DNA of 64,000 nt from Flaccisagitta enflata (GCA_965153355.1 OZ231128.1:44330001-44394000); one strand, 5' to 3'. Shown: positions 11,640-23,245, numbered from the stretch's first letter. The notes: a model not told the origin generated them from the letters alone. A program made the numbers and translations.

Positions 11640-12055
11640 TATCATATTTTTTATCTAATTTGCTTTTTAACCCTCCAATGAGCCCCCCCCTTTCTATTGT
11701 AGATGAACTGTCATTCATGAAAGGCTATCAAAAAGCTAAATTTCACTCAAAATGGAGATATTCATTGCATATATCTGTTTGAAACTCAGTGAAAATGGCT
11801 CATTGTGTTATGTTATTTCATCATTTTATTCAATGCATCTGTCTAAATCTCTTCTGAAAAGTGTAACACCAAAAAAAAAAGAGGGGTTGCGCAAATTGGA
11901 GGGGGGGCGCACAATGGAAAAAAAATACGGTATTTCATAAGAATCTAACATGTCTTTTTTTTCTCCAACTACCACTGGGCCATAGATTCTAAAGATGATA
12001 AGAACCTGGCGCACAAAAAAGTTTGTAAAGAAGGTAAGCGGTTTTAGTCACTGTT
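11640..12055. other. Intron 1 sequence, nothing recognisable
   Basis: AT-rich intronic DNA just upstream of exon 2 of the Ig gene, with homopolymer C and A runs. No coding or RNA feature is supported. Confidence 0.5.
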
Positions 12056-12062
12056 TAAAAAA

Positions 12063-12280
12063 ACAATGCCGGATACACGGCTACCCAAGTTGCGTGCGGG
12101 TGGGCAAGGGCAGTGATGAAAAGGGTTAATCAAGAATTTGGGGAAGAGAACTACTAATGCAAAAAACCGCTCATAAACACCAAAAAAGCGAAGTTAAATG
12201 GACCCGCGGACTGACGTAAGAATCGACGAACCGACGGGCATAGCACCCGCGTGGGTTATAGAGTCGCGTGCACGCAACTA
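12063..12280 (+). repeat. Dispersed palindrome-terminated repeat
   Basis: It runs from ACAATGCCGGATACACGGCT to AGAGTCGCGTGCACGCAACT. It contains the GCGGGTGGGCAAGGGCAGTG block shared with the copies at 14612 and 45723. Confidence 0.7.
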
Positions 12281-12625
12281 TGTATACCGCTGACGGATGT
12301 GTTCATGATGTGTTCATGATGTTTGTGTGAGTAACTTAGGTGTTGCAAGGAGTGAAATACGCCTTTATTGTCACAAAGCGTGACAGCGCTTATGCCTATG
12401 GTTATCGTATCTTATCAGATTAATAAAAAAAAACTGGTTTCAAACACAAGCATTCAATAGTCAATACACAAGAACTTTCCGTGGTCTAAAGACCTCTTTA
12501 CAAAATGAAAATGAATCTTGCTGTGAGGAAATAAAAAAAACGGAAAAAGAGAAGAAAAACTTGTCATGCGCCAGAAAAAATAAAGAAAAGGAATTCATTC
12601 GAAAGACGCGACGGAAAGTCGTTAC

Positions 12626-12895
12626 TTAAATTGAAGCAAGTCTCATATTTTCCCATTTTGCGAAGACGCACTCGAGTTTCTCTCTCGAAAGCTCATCTCT
12701 CTTTCTCTTTAATGAATTGCTTTTTGGCAAATGATCTTTTGAACCTATAGAGCATACACACGGTGCTCCATCTGGAGAGTGAAAGGCGACATCTCTTGGA
12801 GATGGCTTGAGAGATAGGGAAGAGGGAGGAGGCCCATTTGGATAAGACTTTTTCAGGCAATTGGAATCGATCGGCCATTTGCAACCCTTAGTCAT
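12626..12895 (-). other. Unassigned open region, doubtful exon
   Basis: Two overlapping minus-strand frames of about 60-90 codons exist here, rich in Ser, Lys and Arg (for example KSNSLKRKRDELSREK). No domain is recognised and no convincing splice sites define an exon. It is noted only so that the stretch is not left blank. Confidence 0.15.
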
Positions 12896-13120
12896 TAGTC
12901 AAGTATTGAAAGTTCAAAATAAAAGCAGGAGCTGCAGAAGACGAATGAAAATCAACTGCTTCCGCATCCTTTGTTTTGAAGGAGCAGTGATAACTAATTC
13001 AAAAGAACCATATTACCATCAGAGACAGATGGATGGGAAACCTGATATACCGACAAATGTGCCAATAAACTTAGATTTATGCCAAAATACAAATCTTTCA
13101 AGCACAACTTCAGAACTGAT

Positions 13121-13371
13121 TTTTTAGTTGCGGACACGCAACTCTACAAGAGGCTTTTTCCGTCCATCCGTCTGTCCGTCTGTCCGTCCGTCCGTTGGTT
13201 CTTTGGTCCGTGAGCACAAGTTGAAAAGTGGAAAAAATGAGCATTTTGAAGCTTTTTGTGTATGTGTCTGTGTTGGAAAGGGTGTTGAGTGGGGTGTTGA
13301 GTGTGGATGGGGGATGGATGCCCCTGCCCACCCGTCCGCAACGATATTGTGACCCCGCGTCACTTGTTTTT
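13121..13371 (-). repeat. Dispersed repeat, GGACACGCAACT subtype
   Basis: The complement ends AGAGTTGCGTGTCCGCAACTA. The body carries the CGGACGGGTGGGCAGGGGC and GACGCGGGGTCACAATATCG blocks. Copies of the same subtype lie at 22466-22715 and 35255-35573. Confidence 0.65.
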
Positions 13372-13557
13372 AGTCGCGTCCGTCCGTCCGTCCGTCCGTC
13401 CGTCCGTCCGTCCGTCCGTCCGTCCGTCACACTTTACTTTTTTTTGTTTTTTGCGGTCTTAGGCCTCACTGCTCCTGCCCAAATGACGGAGAGGCCTTAA
13501 ATATGGACCCTGCCCACCCGCACGCGCCTTGAGTAGCCGTGTGTCCGGCCTTGTTTT
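13367..13557 (-). repeat. Dispersed repeat with expanded (CCGT)n
   Basis: It abuts the previous copy head to tail. It reads TTTTTAGTCGCGTCCGTCCG, then a pure CCGT array to 13428, then the CACTGCTCCTGCCCAAATG block, and ends GTGTCCGGCCTTGTT. Confidence 0.65.
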
Positions 13558-14148
13558 AGTGCACCGCGCACCATGGATTAAAGCAGCGGATGAAAAAGTT
13601 AAGTGGACAAATGAATTCTTTGCGCTCGCGTGAAAACCCAATGGATTTATAGTCCGCGTTCATGTTCATGAGATTACTGAAAAAAACAGAAAAGCGTAAG
13701 AAGTAAAAAGTATCCAAGAAACTGGCGAAGTAACCTTAACATAACATATATCTAGAAGAAAAAGATTATGACAAGTGGAACAAAATCCCTCTATCTGAAA
13801 ACTATGACAGATGGCCCAGTGGGCTATCACTTCTAGTTTCCCATGGAGATCATGAGACCATGAGAAAATCTCTCATGGAAAAGCGAGTTGTACACTTTTT
13901 ATTTTTTATAAGAACCTAGTTTATAAGAACATCAAGCCTTGAAATAGCTAAAAATTTTTAAAAAATTGTAGTTATTTCATTAGTAGCTATCTCTATCTCT
14001 TTTGAAGGCTTCAGAGAAAAAAATGACGTTCTTATCAAAAAATAAAAAGTGTATGCCACGGATGTTGTTCCACGTGTCGTAGGTATTATTAGGCAGACAT
14101 GCCTCAATAGCGGATGCGCTCTAGCGGTGCTCCACAGAACAAAGTAAG

Positions 14149-14283
14149 CACGTTTCGTAATTCCTGGGATTTACATCTACAAGGAGATCATCCTCCAATT
14201 CTTCATTTTTCCCACTAAAAATTGTGAGCTGAATACCGGAAAACCTGCGCGAAAAAAATTCAGCTCTAACTTTTTCGTCAGTG
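14149..14283 (+). repeat. Left TIR of the 7.74-kb transposon
   Basis: The first ~32 bases are identical to the right TIR. After that the arms keep AAGGAGATCATCCT-, ACCGGAAAACCTGCGC- and AATTCAGCTCTAA-type blocks with scattered differences. Confidence 0.8.
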
Positions 14284-14611
14284 TGCTATTGTTTACAACT
14301 CTCTTGATGGCAAAAATTGGAGAAAAAATGGCAAACCTTTGTAAGAGTTTTACAAGGAAAACGACACGTAACTCAATAGTAGGGCATTCTCTCAGTAGAA
14401 GTTTTGCTAAATCCATATTCTTCGAGTACCTAACTAAAAAATGACCATGACTAAGGCGCTTAGTTAAGTTACAAAGATGAAAATGGCGCCTTCCAAGACA
14501 TGACAAAAAAGCTTTATTAAGCAAAAGTGCATTGTAAATTAGCGCTCATGGAATGCGCAGAAAATGGTTTGAGTATCCCCACCCGGCACTTTTTCCTTTC
14601 CAATATGACTA

Positions 14612-14810
14612 AACAAGGCCGGATACACGGCTACCCCAGTCGCGTGCGGGTAGGCAGGGGCTGTATTTGAGGTCACTCAATCATTTGGGCAGGAGCAGTG
14701 AGGCCAAAGACCGCAAAAACCCCAAAAAAGTAAAGTGTGACAGACCAACGGACTGACGGACGGACGGACGGACAAAGCGGGTTGTAGAGTCGCGTAGCAC
14801 GCGACTAAAA
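14612..14810 (+). repeat. Dispersed palindrome-terminated repeat
   Basis: It runs from AACAAGGCCGGATACACGGC to AGAGTCGCGTAGCACGCGAC and TAAAA. It is nested in the left part of the 7.74-kb transposon, between two blocks that are contiguous at the right end of that element. Confidence 0.7.
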
Positions 14811-15139
14811 AGAGTAAAAAGCCCTCAGAAAGTCACGGGCATCGGAATTGGACCAGCGGTAGTTAAAGAAAATTGAAGAAAAAACAGAAAATATAGGGGT
14901 CGGATACCCCTAACTTTGCAAGCTCATATCTTCTAAACAAATTGAGCTAATGACCTCAACTTGGGCTCATTTTAAAAAACTGACGCAGCTCTTTAAAATG
15001 AGCCCAAGTTGAGGTAAGTAGCTCCATTTGTTTAGACGCAGCATTGTTCCAAAGTTGATGTAAGTTTTCATTAAGCCTGGATTTCACCAATGCAACTCAG
15101 TCACAGGTTCTGAAACGTGGATGCGGTAGAGCACTCAAA

Positions 15140-15216
15140 ACACTCACACACACACACACACGCACACACACTGTAAACACACACGCACGCACACACACAC
15201 ACATGCACGCACGCAT

Positions 15217-15292
<76 letters not shown>
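15140..15292. repeat. (AC)n microsatellite
   Basis: AC dinucleotides with GCAC interruptions up to 15220, then a pure run to 15292. It is non-coding. Confidence 0.95.
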
Positions 15293-15294
<2 letters not shown>

Positions 15295-15371
15295 AAAACA
15301 AAAACACACACAAGATTAGAGTGTCAATGACAAACTAATCGACCAACAGAGCGGTCTTGTGCATGTGACTA

Positions 15372-16780
15372 AAACAAGGCCAACACCTATACTATCTAGG
15401 AAAAAAGTTTGGCGACACTTAGGGTTGGCAGTGTGTTTCTCTCCTCATGTACTTAAAACTTGTCTATCTGATCGTTTTTAGTTATTTTTATATTCATACT
15501 AACTAGAACAAAAGAGAAAAATAATCTTCAATCCAATCAAGAGACCGCGAGTTTGGTTTGTTAATCACAACTAAGAGGTGGTTGTGATAATAATAGTAGA
15601 TTTTGGTCATTTTGGCTTCAAATTTGAGCTACTCCCCTTCTGAAATCTGACTGAAAATCCATGAGATTATAAAACTAGAGCTTAAGAGCTCACCAATGGT
15701 GCAATCCGCATGTTTCTATCATAATTTACTAAAATTTGAGAGCATTTCAAAGATGGAAGGGTAGAAGAAAGGATTAATTCTACTTTTTTTGCCATTTCTG
15801 AAAGTACATGATCAACTTTAAACACATGGCATTTCTAAACGGTTTGACGCACAGAGACGAGATTGCGCTCAGATTGTAGATTTTTCGACGTAGATTAAAA
15901 TGCTCATAAATTTTATTTACTTATCTTAATGGGAAGTTGAGCAATCTCTCATTAAAGGTGTCGCCAAACATATTTCCTAGGTAGTAAGTCGCGTGCGGGA
16001 CATAAATACTTTAGCTGACTCAGGATGACTTAAAAATTCAGGCCTGTATATAATCAAAGGGTCTGGAGATGGGGAAGAACTTCAAAGGGGGAAAAAAGAG
16101 AAACAAGCCCAACAGGCCAACAGTCGCGTGCTAAGTTACAACACAGTTACACAACTTCATACTACACAACTTCATACTACATAACTTCAAACTATATAAC
16201 CACATACTACAACTTCATACTACATAACTTCATACTACAACTTCATATTACATAACGTGTGTCCCAAAAAAAGTTACATTCTGAACCAATAACGTTTGTC
16301 CAATAAAAAGTTAACAAAATACCCAAAATAGCCAAAATACCCAAAAATACCCAATGATACCCAAAAACACCCAAAAACACCTAAAGATACCCATAGATAC
16401 TCGAAAATGCTCAGAAATACCCAAAAGTACCCAAAAGTATCTGAAAGTACCCTTAAATACCTTAAGTACCTTAAATAACTTAAAAATGACCAAAAATACC
16501 CAAAAATACCCAAGAGTACCCAATAACACCCAAAAATACCAAAAAATACCCAAAAATACCTAAAAAAAACCCCAAAAGTATCTGAAAGTACCCTAAAATA
16601 CCTTAAGTACCTAAAATTACTTAAGTACCCTAAAGTACCCTGAAATTCCCTAGAGTACTTTAAAATACCTTTAAAAACCTTAAGAAGTCATAATTTCAAA
16701 AACGTGACGGACGGACCGACATACCGACCTACCGACCGACCGACACGGCAAGGTGTAGAGTCGCGTGCACGCGACTAAAA
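15372..16780 (+). repeat. Dispersed palindrome-terminated repeat split by a MITE
   Basis: AACAAGGCCAACACCTA is broken at 15391 by a 593-bp MITE and resumes at 15985 as TAAGTCGCGTGCGGGACATA, which is the continuation seen in intact copies such as 18973. The interior holds AACTTCATACTACAT repeats (16140-16260) and CCCAAAAATACCCAAA repeats (16310-16680). The end is AGAGTCGCGTGCACGCGACT at 16758-16777. Confidence 0.7.
15392..15984. mobile_element. 593-bp MITE, TA target duplication
   Basis: The ends are CTATCTAGGAAAAAAGTTTG-GCGACAC and its inverted partner GTGTCGCCAAACATATTTCC-TAGGTAG, with TA directly outside both (15390-15391 and 15985-15986). There are no open frames. It interrupts a copy of the dispersed palindrome-terminated repeat, so it is younger than that copy. 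Confidence 0.85.
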
Positions 16781-17459
16781 AAGGAAATTTGGGGAAAATA
16801 TAACTTTTGACAGTACCAAATCATAAAACCAAATTATTAAAACACAATTTAACCCTATTTAAACCATAACTACATTGTTTTATAGCTCTATAGGGAAGAA
16901 AATCATAGATATAAAAATGTGACGCGGCACGTCGCGGGGAAGAAAATCAAAGGCAGAGGGGGGGAAAAATCAAAAGCGACTCAATTATATACACCCTTGC
17001 TTAAAATGACTCAAGATGACTTGAAATGACTTTAAAAGACTAGAAATGGCTTAAACGACTAAATTGACCTTATTGACATAAGTGGCTCAATGTCATGTAA
17101 TATGACTTAAAATGACTTAGAATGACTTAGAATGACTTTAAATGACCTAAAGTATAATAAAAAAGTAAAGTGTGACGGACCCATGGACGGACCGACAGAC
17201 GGGCCGACGGACCATCAAAGCGAGTTGTTGAGTCGCGTGCACGCAACTTAAAACATCCACTTGTCAAGTACTCAAATTAGGCTTTGTTTGGGAAGTGTCC
17301 GCCTGAGGAAATGGCCAAGTTCAACCACAACGTTGGTGCAATAAGTAAAGCTAGATGGATGGTCGCTGTCATTGCATGTATGAAGGCACGCCTGTATGGC
17401 GGTCAAATCCCATATAAAGTCTTGTCGAAGAAGGAATGGAAAGGTTCTCACTTCTCAAC

Positions 17460-17570
17460 CTTACTTTTTAGTCGCGGACACGCGACTCTACACCTTGCCG
17501 TGTCGGTCTGTCGGTATGTCCGTCCCTTGGTCCGTCACATTTTGAATTCCGAGCGGTTTTTGGATTACTA
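17460..17570 (-). repeat. Fragment of the dispersed repeat
   Basis: It starts TTTTTAGTCGCGGACACGCG and continues into GGTCTGTCGGTATGTCCGTC. It lies directly after piece 1 of the decayed gene, so an insertion here helped to break that gene. Confidence 0.55.
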
Positions 17571-18249
17571 ACCGTCTGCGACTGGATTTTTTTTCTCGTC
17601 TCAGTCACTCAATTTGTTTGCTAATCCACACTGCTCACTTGTGCCATTCACAGGCTCGCTCACTTTGCTCATCCCCTAGTGACACTTGTTCAGCTTAGTA
17701 AAATCAAATGATGATTAGGATTGATGATATTTACAGCGTTAGAATGGATTAGTGTCGTTGTTTCTCTCACATTGGTATACTTTGGTTCCTCATGACGTGT
17801 GGAGCTGATGCTGCCATACGGCAACTTTCGCTGTACAAAACCCTGATGATACTTCGGCCGTTTTCCACAAAAAACGCCTGCATTTTCAAACTTCAAAATC
17901 ATCCGTGGTATACTTGCCAAGAGATGACCCCGTTGGCAATAGCCTCAACACTCATCAGTGACAAAGAACGTACTCAGCTAGCTCGGGTGAGGCTAAATTT
18001 ATGTCTATGTTGAAGCGAGTTAGACATCATATGTATGGGGAATATAACTTAATGGATGAAGAACATCGAATATAAGGATACACACATTTATTGCAAGAAA
18101 AGAGCCAAAGTTTTTGATTTGTTCAATGACAAATGAGCAGTACTCTGCTGTTCTTGCAATAAATGTATCCTCATATTTGATGTTATTCTTCCATCATGTT
18201 CATCTTGTAGATTCTGTCTGTGTGTCTGATTGCCTGTCTGTCCATCAGT

Positions 18250-18328
<79 letters not shown>

Positions 18329-18340
18329 ACACACACATAG
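18250..18340. repeat. (AC)n microsatellite
   Basis: A pure AC run with ACGC units at the right edge. It lies between pieces 2 and 3 of the decayed gene. Confidence 0.95.
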
Positions 18341-19310
18341 TCTTTGCTTCGCTATTTAATTTCCGCAATTCTAAGGCTATTCAAGCTATTCCGAAAGATG
18401 GATTACGCATGGGACCGGTGACAATGGATGAACTTACTGAATCAACCTTTTTAGTTTCAAGATTGGGACCACTGTCGTGGCACTTTTTCGTTGCTCTTCA
18501 AATCGAAACCGACTAGTTGAGTGAGCCAGTGTCTTGTTGGTCAAACAATACAGCCTACCAGCGATTTCATAAGTTTGCTCATGATCTGCCTATTTCAAAT
18601 GATAGCACTGAGAGAATGATTAAGCGGACGAGTGATTACTCAAATTTTGGCGCAAAAAACGAGGATGATTTTCAGGCAATATTAAGTGTTGTTAAGCAGG
18701 TAATTGAGCGCTTACCAAGCCGGAGCGGCATTAGTGAAGGCCTATGATGAATGATTTTTGTTCGTATTTTTGGCCTTGGTTTCATTGTATTTTTGGCCTC
18801 GGTTGCTTTTTAAATTGTGAATTCCTTGCGTATTTAGATTTAAAAGTTTGGCAATGTCTTTTTTAAAGAATCATTTTTGAATTTCGTGATATTTTGTCTA
18901 AGAATTATATTAGAATTTCAAAATATTTTGTTGAAGAATTATATTAACACTTTGCAATACTTCTGTTTGATGAAACAAGGCCAACACCTATAAGTGGCGT
19001 GCGGGACATAAATAACTTAAGATGACTTAGCTTGACTTTTGATGACTCAAGATGGCCTGAAACGACTTAAAATGACTAAAGACATTAAATGACTTAAATG
19101 ACTAAATTGAGCAAATTGACTTAAGTGACTTAATTTGACTCAATATGACTTAAAATGACCTAGAATGACTTAAAATGACTTAAAATGGCTTTTGAAAAGA
19201 AACTGTGAGCCCCAAAAGCTTAAAAACGCCAAATAGTCGCAAAAGCGTTAGATGGTCAGCGGTACCCGTGCCCTGCCTAAGTAGGGTGTGGTAGAAGTTG
19301 AGGGGGGAGC

Positions 19311-19741
19311 AGGGCAGCGGCCCCGAAGGGGTCGATGACCTATGCTTTCACACATATGGGGGATTTTCTCCTTCTCCTTCTCCTCCTCCTCCGTCCCTCC
19401 CCCCTCAAATCCCAGTCTCGAGGCCCAAATTCCAGTCTCGAGGCCCAAATCCCAGGCGTGGATTTTGGCCTCTTGGCTGAGATTTTGACATTGAGGCTGA
19501 AATTTGGGCCTCAAGACTGAAATCTGGGCCTCCAGGCAAGGATTTGGGCCTTGAGGCTAGGATTTGGGCCTTGAGGCTGGGATGTGGGCCTCAAGACTGG
19601 GATTTGGGCCTCGAGACTGGAATTTGGGCCTCGAGACTGGGATTTGAGGGGGGGGGGACGTAGAAGGAGAAGAAGGAGAAGGAGAAAATCCCCCATATGT
19701 GTGAAAGCATAGGTCATCGACCCCTTCGTGGCCGCTGCCCA
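19311..19741. repeat. ~145-bp arms of a near-perfect inverted repeat
   Basis: The left arm starts GGGCAGCGGCCCCGAAGGGG and includes ATGACCTATGCTTTCACAC and a CTCC-rich stretch. The right arm, ending GACCCCTTCGTGGCCGCTGCCC, is its complement in reverse order across about 145 bp. About 140 bp of minisatellite separates the arms. It could form a long hairpin. Confidence 0.8.
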
Positions 19742-19879
19742 AAAAGTAAATAGTCGCAAAAGCGTTAGATGGTCAGCGGTACCCGTTGCCCCTATATGAG
19801 TATATGTAGGTGTGAGATGGTGAGAGGGGCAGCGGCCCCGAAGGGGCCGATGACCTATGCTTAGTGAGTTTTGAAGCTC

Positions 19880-20480
19880 TAGGATTGAATTTGAGCATCA
19901 ATAATGGGATCTGAGCCTCAAGGCTGCGGTTTGAGCCACAAGGCTGTGATTTGAGCCTTGAGGCTGCAATTCAAACCTTGAGGCTGGGTCTTGAGCCTCA
20001 AGGCTGGGATTTGAGTCTTGAGACTGGGATTTGAGGCCTTAGGCTGGGATTTGAGTCTCTAGGCTGTAATTTTAGCCATGAGACTGGGATTTGAGCCTTG
20101 AGGCTGTGATTTGAGGCTTGAGGCTGGGATTTGAGACTTGAGACTGGGATTTGAGCCATGAAGCTGTGATTTGAGCCTTAAGGCTGGAATTTGAGACTTA
20201 AGACTGGGATTTGAGGCTTTAGGCTGGGATTTGAGCCTTGAGGCTGGGATGTGAGCCTTGAGGCTAGGATATGGGCCTCTAGACTTAGATTTGGGCTTCA
20301 AGGTTTGGATTTGAGCCTCAAGGTTTGGATTTGAGCCTTAAGGTTGGGATTTGAGCCTTGAGGCTAGGATTTGGGCCTTGAGGCTAGAATTTGGGCCTTG
20401 AGGCTAGAATTTGGGCCTCAAGACTAGGATTTGGGCCTCAAGGCTTGGATTAGGGTTCCAAGGCCAGGATATGAGCTTCG
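19880..20480 (+). repeat. 20-bp minisatellite, largest array
   Basis: About 28 units of the TTGAGCCTTGAGGCTGGGAT type show point variation between units. It is bounded by GGGGCCGATGACCTATGCTT on the left and its inverted relative GCATAGGTCATCGGCCCC on the right. Confidence 0.8.
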
Positions 20481-20890
20481 AGGGGGGTGGACGGAGAAGA
20501 AGGAAAAATTTCCCCTATGTGTGAAAGCATAGGTCATCGGCCCCTTCGGGGCCGCTGCCCAAAAGGGGACCACCAACCGACCAACCGACGGACCGACAAA
20601 GCGGGATATAGAGTCGCGTAGCACGCAACTGAAAAAAAAATTCAAAAAAAGATTGAAGTGAAATTGAAAAACTAATTTCTGAAACCTTGTCTCATTTTCT
20701 TTTTAGTTGGATAATTCCAGTGGCTTGTTATTGTTATGCTGCTCCAAGCCGCCAATGCATGAGGGATTTCTCTTATGGACAAAGTTGTGTGGTTGAAAAT
20801 CATTCTTTACATAAAGTTAGATAAACTTTGGAACAAAGTTGCTTCTAAACGAGTTAAGATAATAATGATAATAAAAGAGCTGCGTCTGTT

Positions 20891-21096
20891 TCTAGTCGCG
20901 TGCTACACGACTCTACACCCCGCTATGTTGGTCCGTTGGTTGGTCGGTTAGTTGGTCAGTTGGTCCCGTTTTTACTTTTTTGGCGTTTTTTAGTTTTTTG
21001 AGCCTACTACTCCTGCCCAAATGCTCTGTTGACCTTTTCCAGCACTGCCCCTGCCCACCCACACGCAACTGGGGTAGTCGTGTAACTAGCCTTGTT
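20891..21096 (-). repeat. Dispersed palindrome-terminated repeat
   Basis: The complement runs from GGAACAAGGCTAGTTACACG to AGAGTCGTGTAGCACGCGAC. It includes the GGGTGGGCAGGGGCAGTGCTG block. Confidence 0.65.
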
Positions 21097-21099
21097 CCA

Positions 21100-21712
21100 A
21101 ATGAGCCCAAGCTGAGGTCATTAGCTCATTTCGTCTAGAAGATGTAAGCTTGCAAAGTCGCTTGAGTGAAATCCATTTTTTGCTTAGACTTACATCCATT
21201 ATGGAGCAATGTTGCTTTTAAACGGATTAAGCTAATGACCTCAACTTGGGCTCATTTCACTGATTTCAGACGTAGCTCTTTAAAGTGAGCCCAAGTTGAG
21301 GTCATTAGCTCAATTTGTTTAGAAGAAATGAGCTTGCAAAGTTGCATGAGTGAAATCCATTTTTTGCTCAAACTTACATCATTTTTTGAACAATGGTGCG
21401 TCTACAAATTGAACTACTAACCTCAACTTGAGTTCATTTTAAAGAGCTGCGTCTGTTCTTTAAAATGAGCCCATGTTGAGGTCTTTAGCTCAATTTGTTT
21501 AGAAAATATGAGCTTGCGAAGTTGCATGATTGAAATCCATCTTTTGCTCAAACTTTCATCAACTTTGGAACAATGCTGCGTCTAAATAAATTGAGCTACT
21601 GACCTCAACTTGGGCTCATTTTAAAGAGCTGCGTCAGTTCTTTAAAATGAGCTCAAGTTGAAGTCATTAGCTCAATTCGTTTAGAAGATATGAGCTTGCA
21701 AAGTTAGGGGTG
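21100..21712. repeat. Tandem array of alternating ~190-bp units
   Basis: TGAGCCCAAGTTGAGGTCAT-TAGCTCAATTTGTTTAGAAG alternates with its inverted form (CTAACCTCAACTTGAGTTCA and similar), with GAGCTGCGTC at the turns. Partial units also occur near the left end of the transposon (14927-15060). Such subterminal arrays are common in large DNA transposons. Confidence 0.7.
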
Positions 21713-21756
21713 TCCGAGGGATTTTTACTCTTTTTTAGTCATATTGGAAAGGGTGA

Positions 21757-21888
21757 TGGACGAAAATATTAGAGCTGAATTTTTTTTGCGCAGGTTTTCC
21801 GGTATGCAGCACACAATTTTGGGTCAGGATGCAAAAAATTGTAGGATGATCTCTTCGTAGATGTAAATCCCAGGAATTACGAAACGTG
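21757..21888 (-). repeat. Right TIR of the 7.74-kb transposon
   Basis: The inverted partner of 14149-14283, ending GGAATTACGAAACGTG and followed directly by TAAG. Confidence 0.8.
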
Positions 21889-22465
21889 TAAGGCCAGAAG
21901 AAAAAAAACTTTCAAGACCGATCGGCAGAAAAACTGATCGACCGACACACATGACAAAAACTTGAGAAACGTGGTCACGCGACACGCAATACCGTTTAAG
22001 ACAGAAAAGAGAATCAATGATGTGAGCGAACTATTTAAGCGAGCGACAAGACTGACAGTTGAAACATCATCTCTCGAAAGAACTTCTTTGAAACGATAAA
22101 AGAGATCTCGAAGCGGTTGAGTTGAATAAATGAATGGATGAATGATAGAGTTGCTAACGATGAAGGAGGCATGAAGACGTTGCTTCATGCCTTACACAGT
22201 AGGATTTCAATTTAGTTTGAATCGCATTTCTCAAGATATTAAATCAAGTAACTCGGTGCTTAGGTTAAAGGATTTGTCAGTTCAGATCTACTTCTAGATA
22301 AGTTTCATCTGAAAAATGCGATGTTTTTTATATTTTTTGTTTGTCTACGAATCATGGTTGTTTTTTTTTCGTCGATGCCTCGATTTTAACTGAAGTCCAT
22401 CAGCAATACATTCAAATTTCAAGCGGTTGTTGCATCACCGCAATCACCTCAAAAATTCTATTTTT

Positions 22466-22715
22466 TAGTTGCGGACACGCAACTCTATAAAAGGCTTCGT
22501 CCGTCCGTCAGTCCGTCGGTCCGTTGGTCCGTCCGTCCCACTCGAGTTGTCACGCTTGAGTTGAAAACGCGAAAATCGAGTATGGTATTTAGGGTGCTGC
22601 AGTTGATATTGTTAGTGTGTGAGTGTGTTGGAGGGGGTTGGAGGTGTGGTTGGGGTGAGGCTGGGGGTTGGATGCCCCTGCCCACCCGTCCGCAACCAAA
22701 TTGTGACCCCAAGTC
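22466..22715 (-). repeat. Dispersed repeat, GGACACGCAACT subtype
   Basis: It starts TTTTTAGTTGCGGACACGCA and has CCGTCCGTC runs, ending in the GACCCCAAGTCACTTG block. It is structurally like the copy at 13121-13371. Confidence 0.6.
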
Positions 22716-23124
22716 ACTTGTTGATGTTTCCATCGACATCGTTTTTCCCGGGCAGCCAGGTTCTTTGTTGGTGGCAACAGCTCGAAAGATCATAAGTGCA
22801 ATAACCAACTACTTGTATTACTTGTAACGTCAGCGCACCTTCCTTATTCAACTCTACTCTTTTTTCTTTTTTTTCATTCTCCGCCTAGTGAATCGTTTTT
22901 GGTCGATCAGTGCGCTTTTTCATTAGTTATACTGCCGTCATTACTTAAAACTTTTTTCCAGTCTTTTTTTTTTCATTCTTGCCAGTAGCCTTTTGAGTGA
23001 CTGCTAGTGCTACTCTCCGAGAATGATGCTCTCCTCTCTTTGACTCTACTCGCAAATATCTACCTTGATTATTCTTTACGTTTTTCTCTTCAGAAAAGTG
23101 CCTGTTTGTGTTGTAGCAAGACTC

Positions 23125-23245
<121 letters not shown>

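Larger units (their letters stand above)
17281..18747 (+). pseudogene. Decayed transposon-type gene in three exon-like pieces
   Basis: Piece 1 (17281 to about 17450) follows an AATTAG acceptor and reads FGKCPPEEMAKFNHNVG then AISKARWM. Piece 2 (about 17792-17986) includes HPWYTCQEMTPLAIAST then LISDKERTQLAR, ending at a CGG/GTGAGG donor. Piece 3 (18359-18747) reads LRMGPVTMDELTESTFL through ALQIETD, then an in-frame TAG at 18514-18516. The same frame continues as LSEPVSCWSNN, KFAHDLPISNDSTERMI and KNEDDFQAILSVVKQ to a TGA. These blocks resemble an abundant uncharacterised, probably transposon-derived animal protein family that has NHNVGAI-x-(K/R)ARWM and (V/I)-x-ND-x-(A/S)-ER blocks; this is from memory. 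The internal stop and the missing N-terminus mark it as broken. It is centred in the 7.74-kb transposon, so it may be that element's transposase. Confidence 0.6.
18973..20630 (+). repeat. Composite dispersed repeat containing minisatellites
   Basis: It opens AACAAGGCCAACACCTATAA, carries TGACTTAAAATGACTT units, then a long inverted repeat (19311-19741) and a 20-bp minisatellite (19880-20480), and closes AGAGTCGCGTAGCACGCAAC. The block CAAAAGCGTTAGATGGTCAG occurs at 19240 and 19757, showing an internal duplication. Confidence 0.65.
14149..21888 (+). mobile_element. 7.74-kb DNA transposon with TIRs and TAAG duplication
   Basis: Both ends begin CACGTTTCGTAATTCCTGGG in inverted orientation. The match extends ~130 bp, including GGATTTACATCTAC and TTCAGCTCTAA. 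TAAG stands immediately outside each end (14145-14148 and 21889-21892), a 4-bp target duplication. Inside are a subterminal tandem array (21100-21710, with related sequence at 14927-15060), nested repeats and a MITE. A decayed plus-strand protein-coding region lies at 17284-18747, the only internal sequence that looks like a former gene of this element. CAC-starting ends with a 4-bp duplication recall Chapaev-type elements, but that class assignment is inference. The element lies within intron 1 of the Ig gene. Confidence 0.78.

Noticed and set aside
13741-14100. Sequence around CTCATGGAAAAGCGAG/CTTTTCCATGAGAG as a possible gene or MITE
   Set aside because: Only short inverted matches and no reading frame or clear ends; not enough to support a feature.
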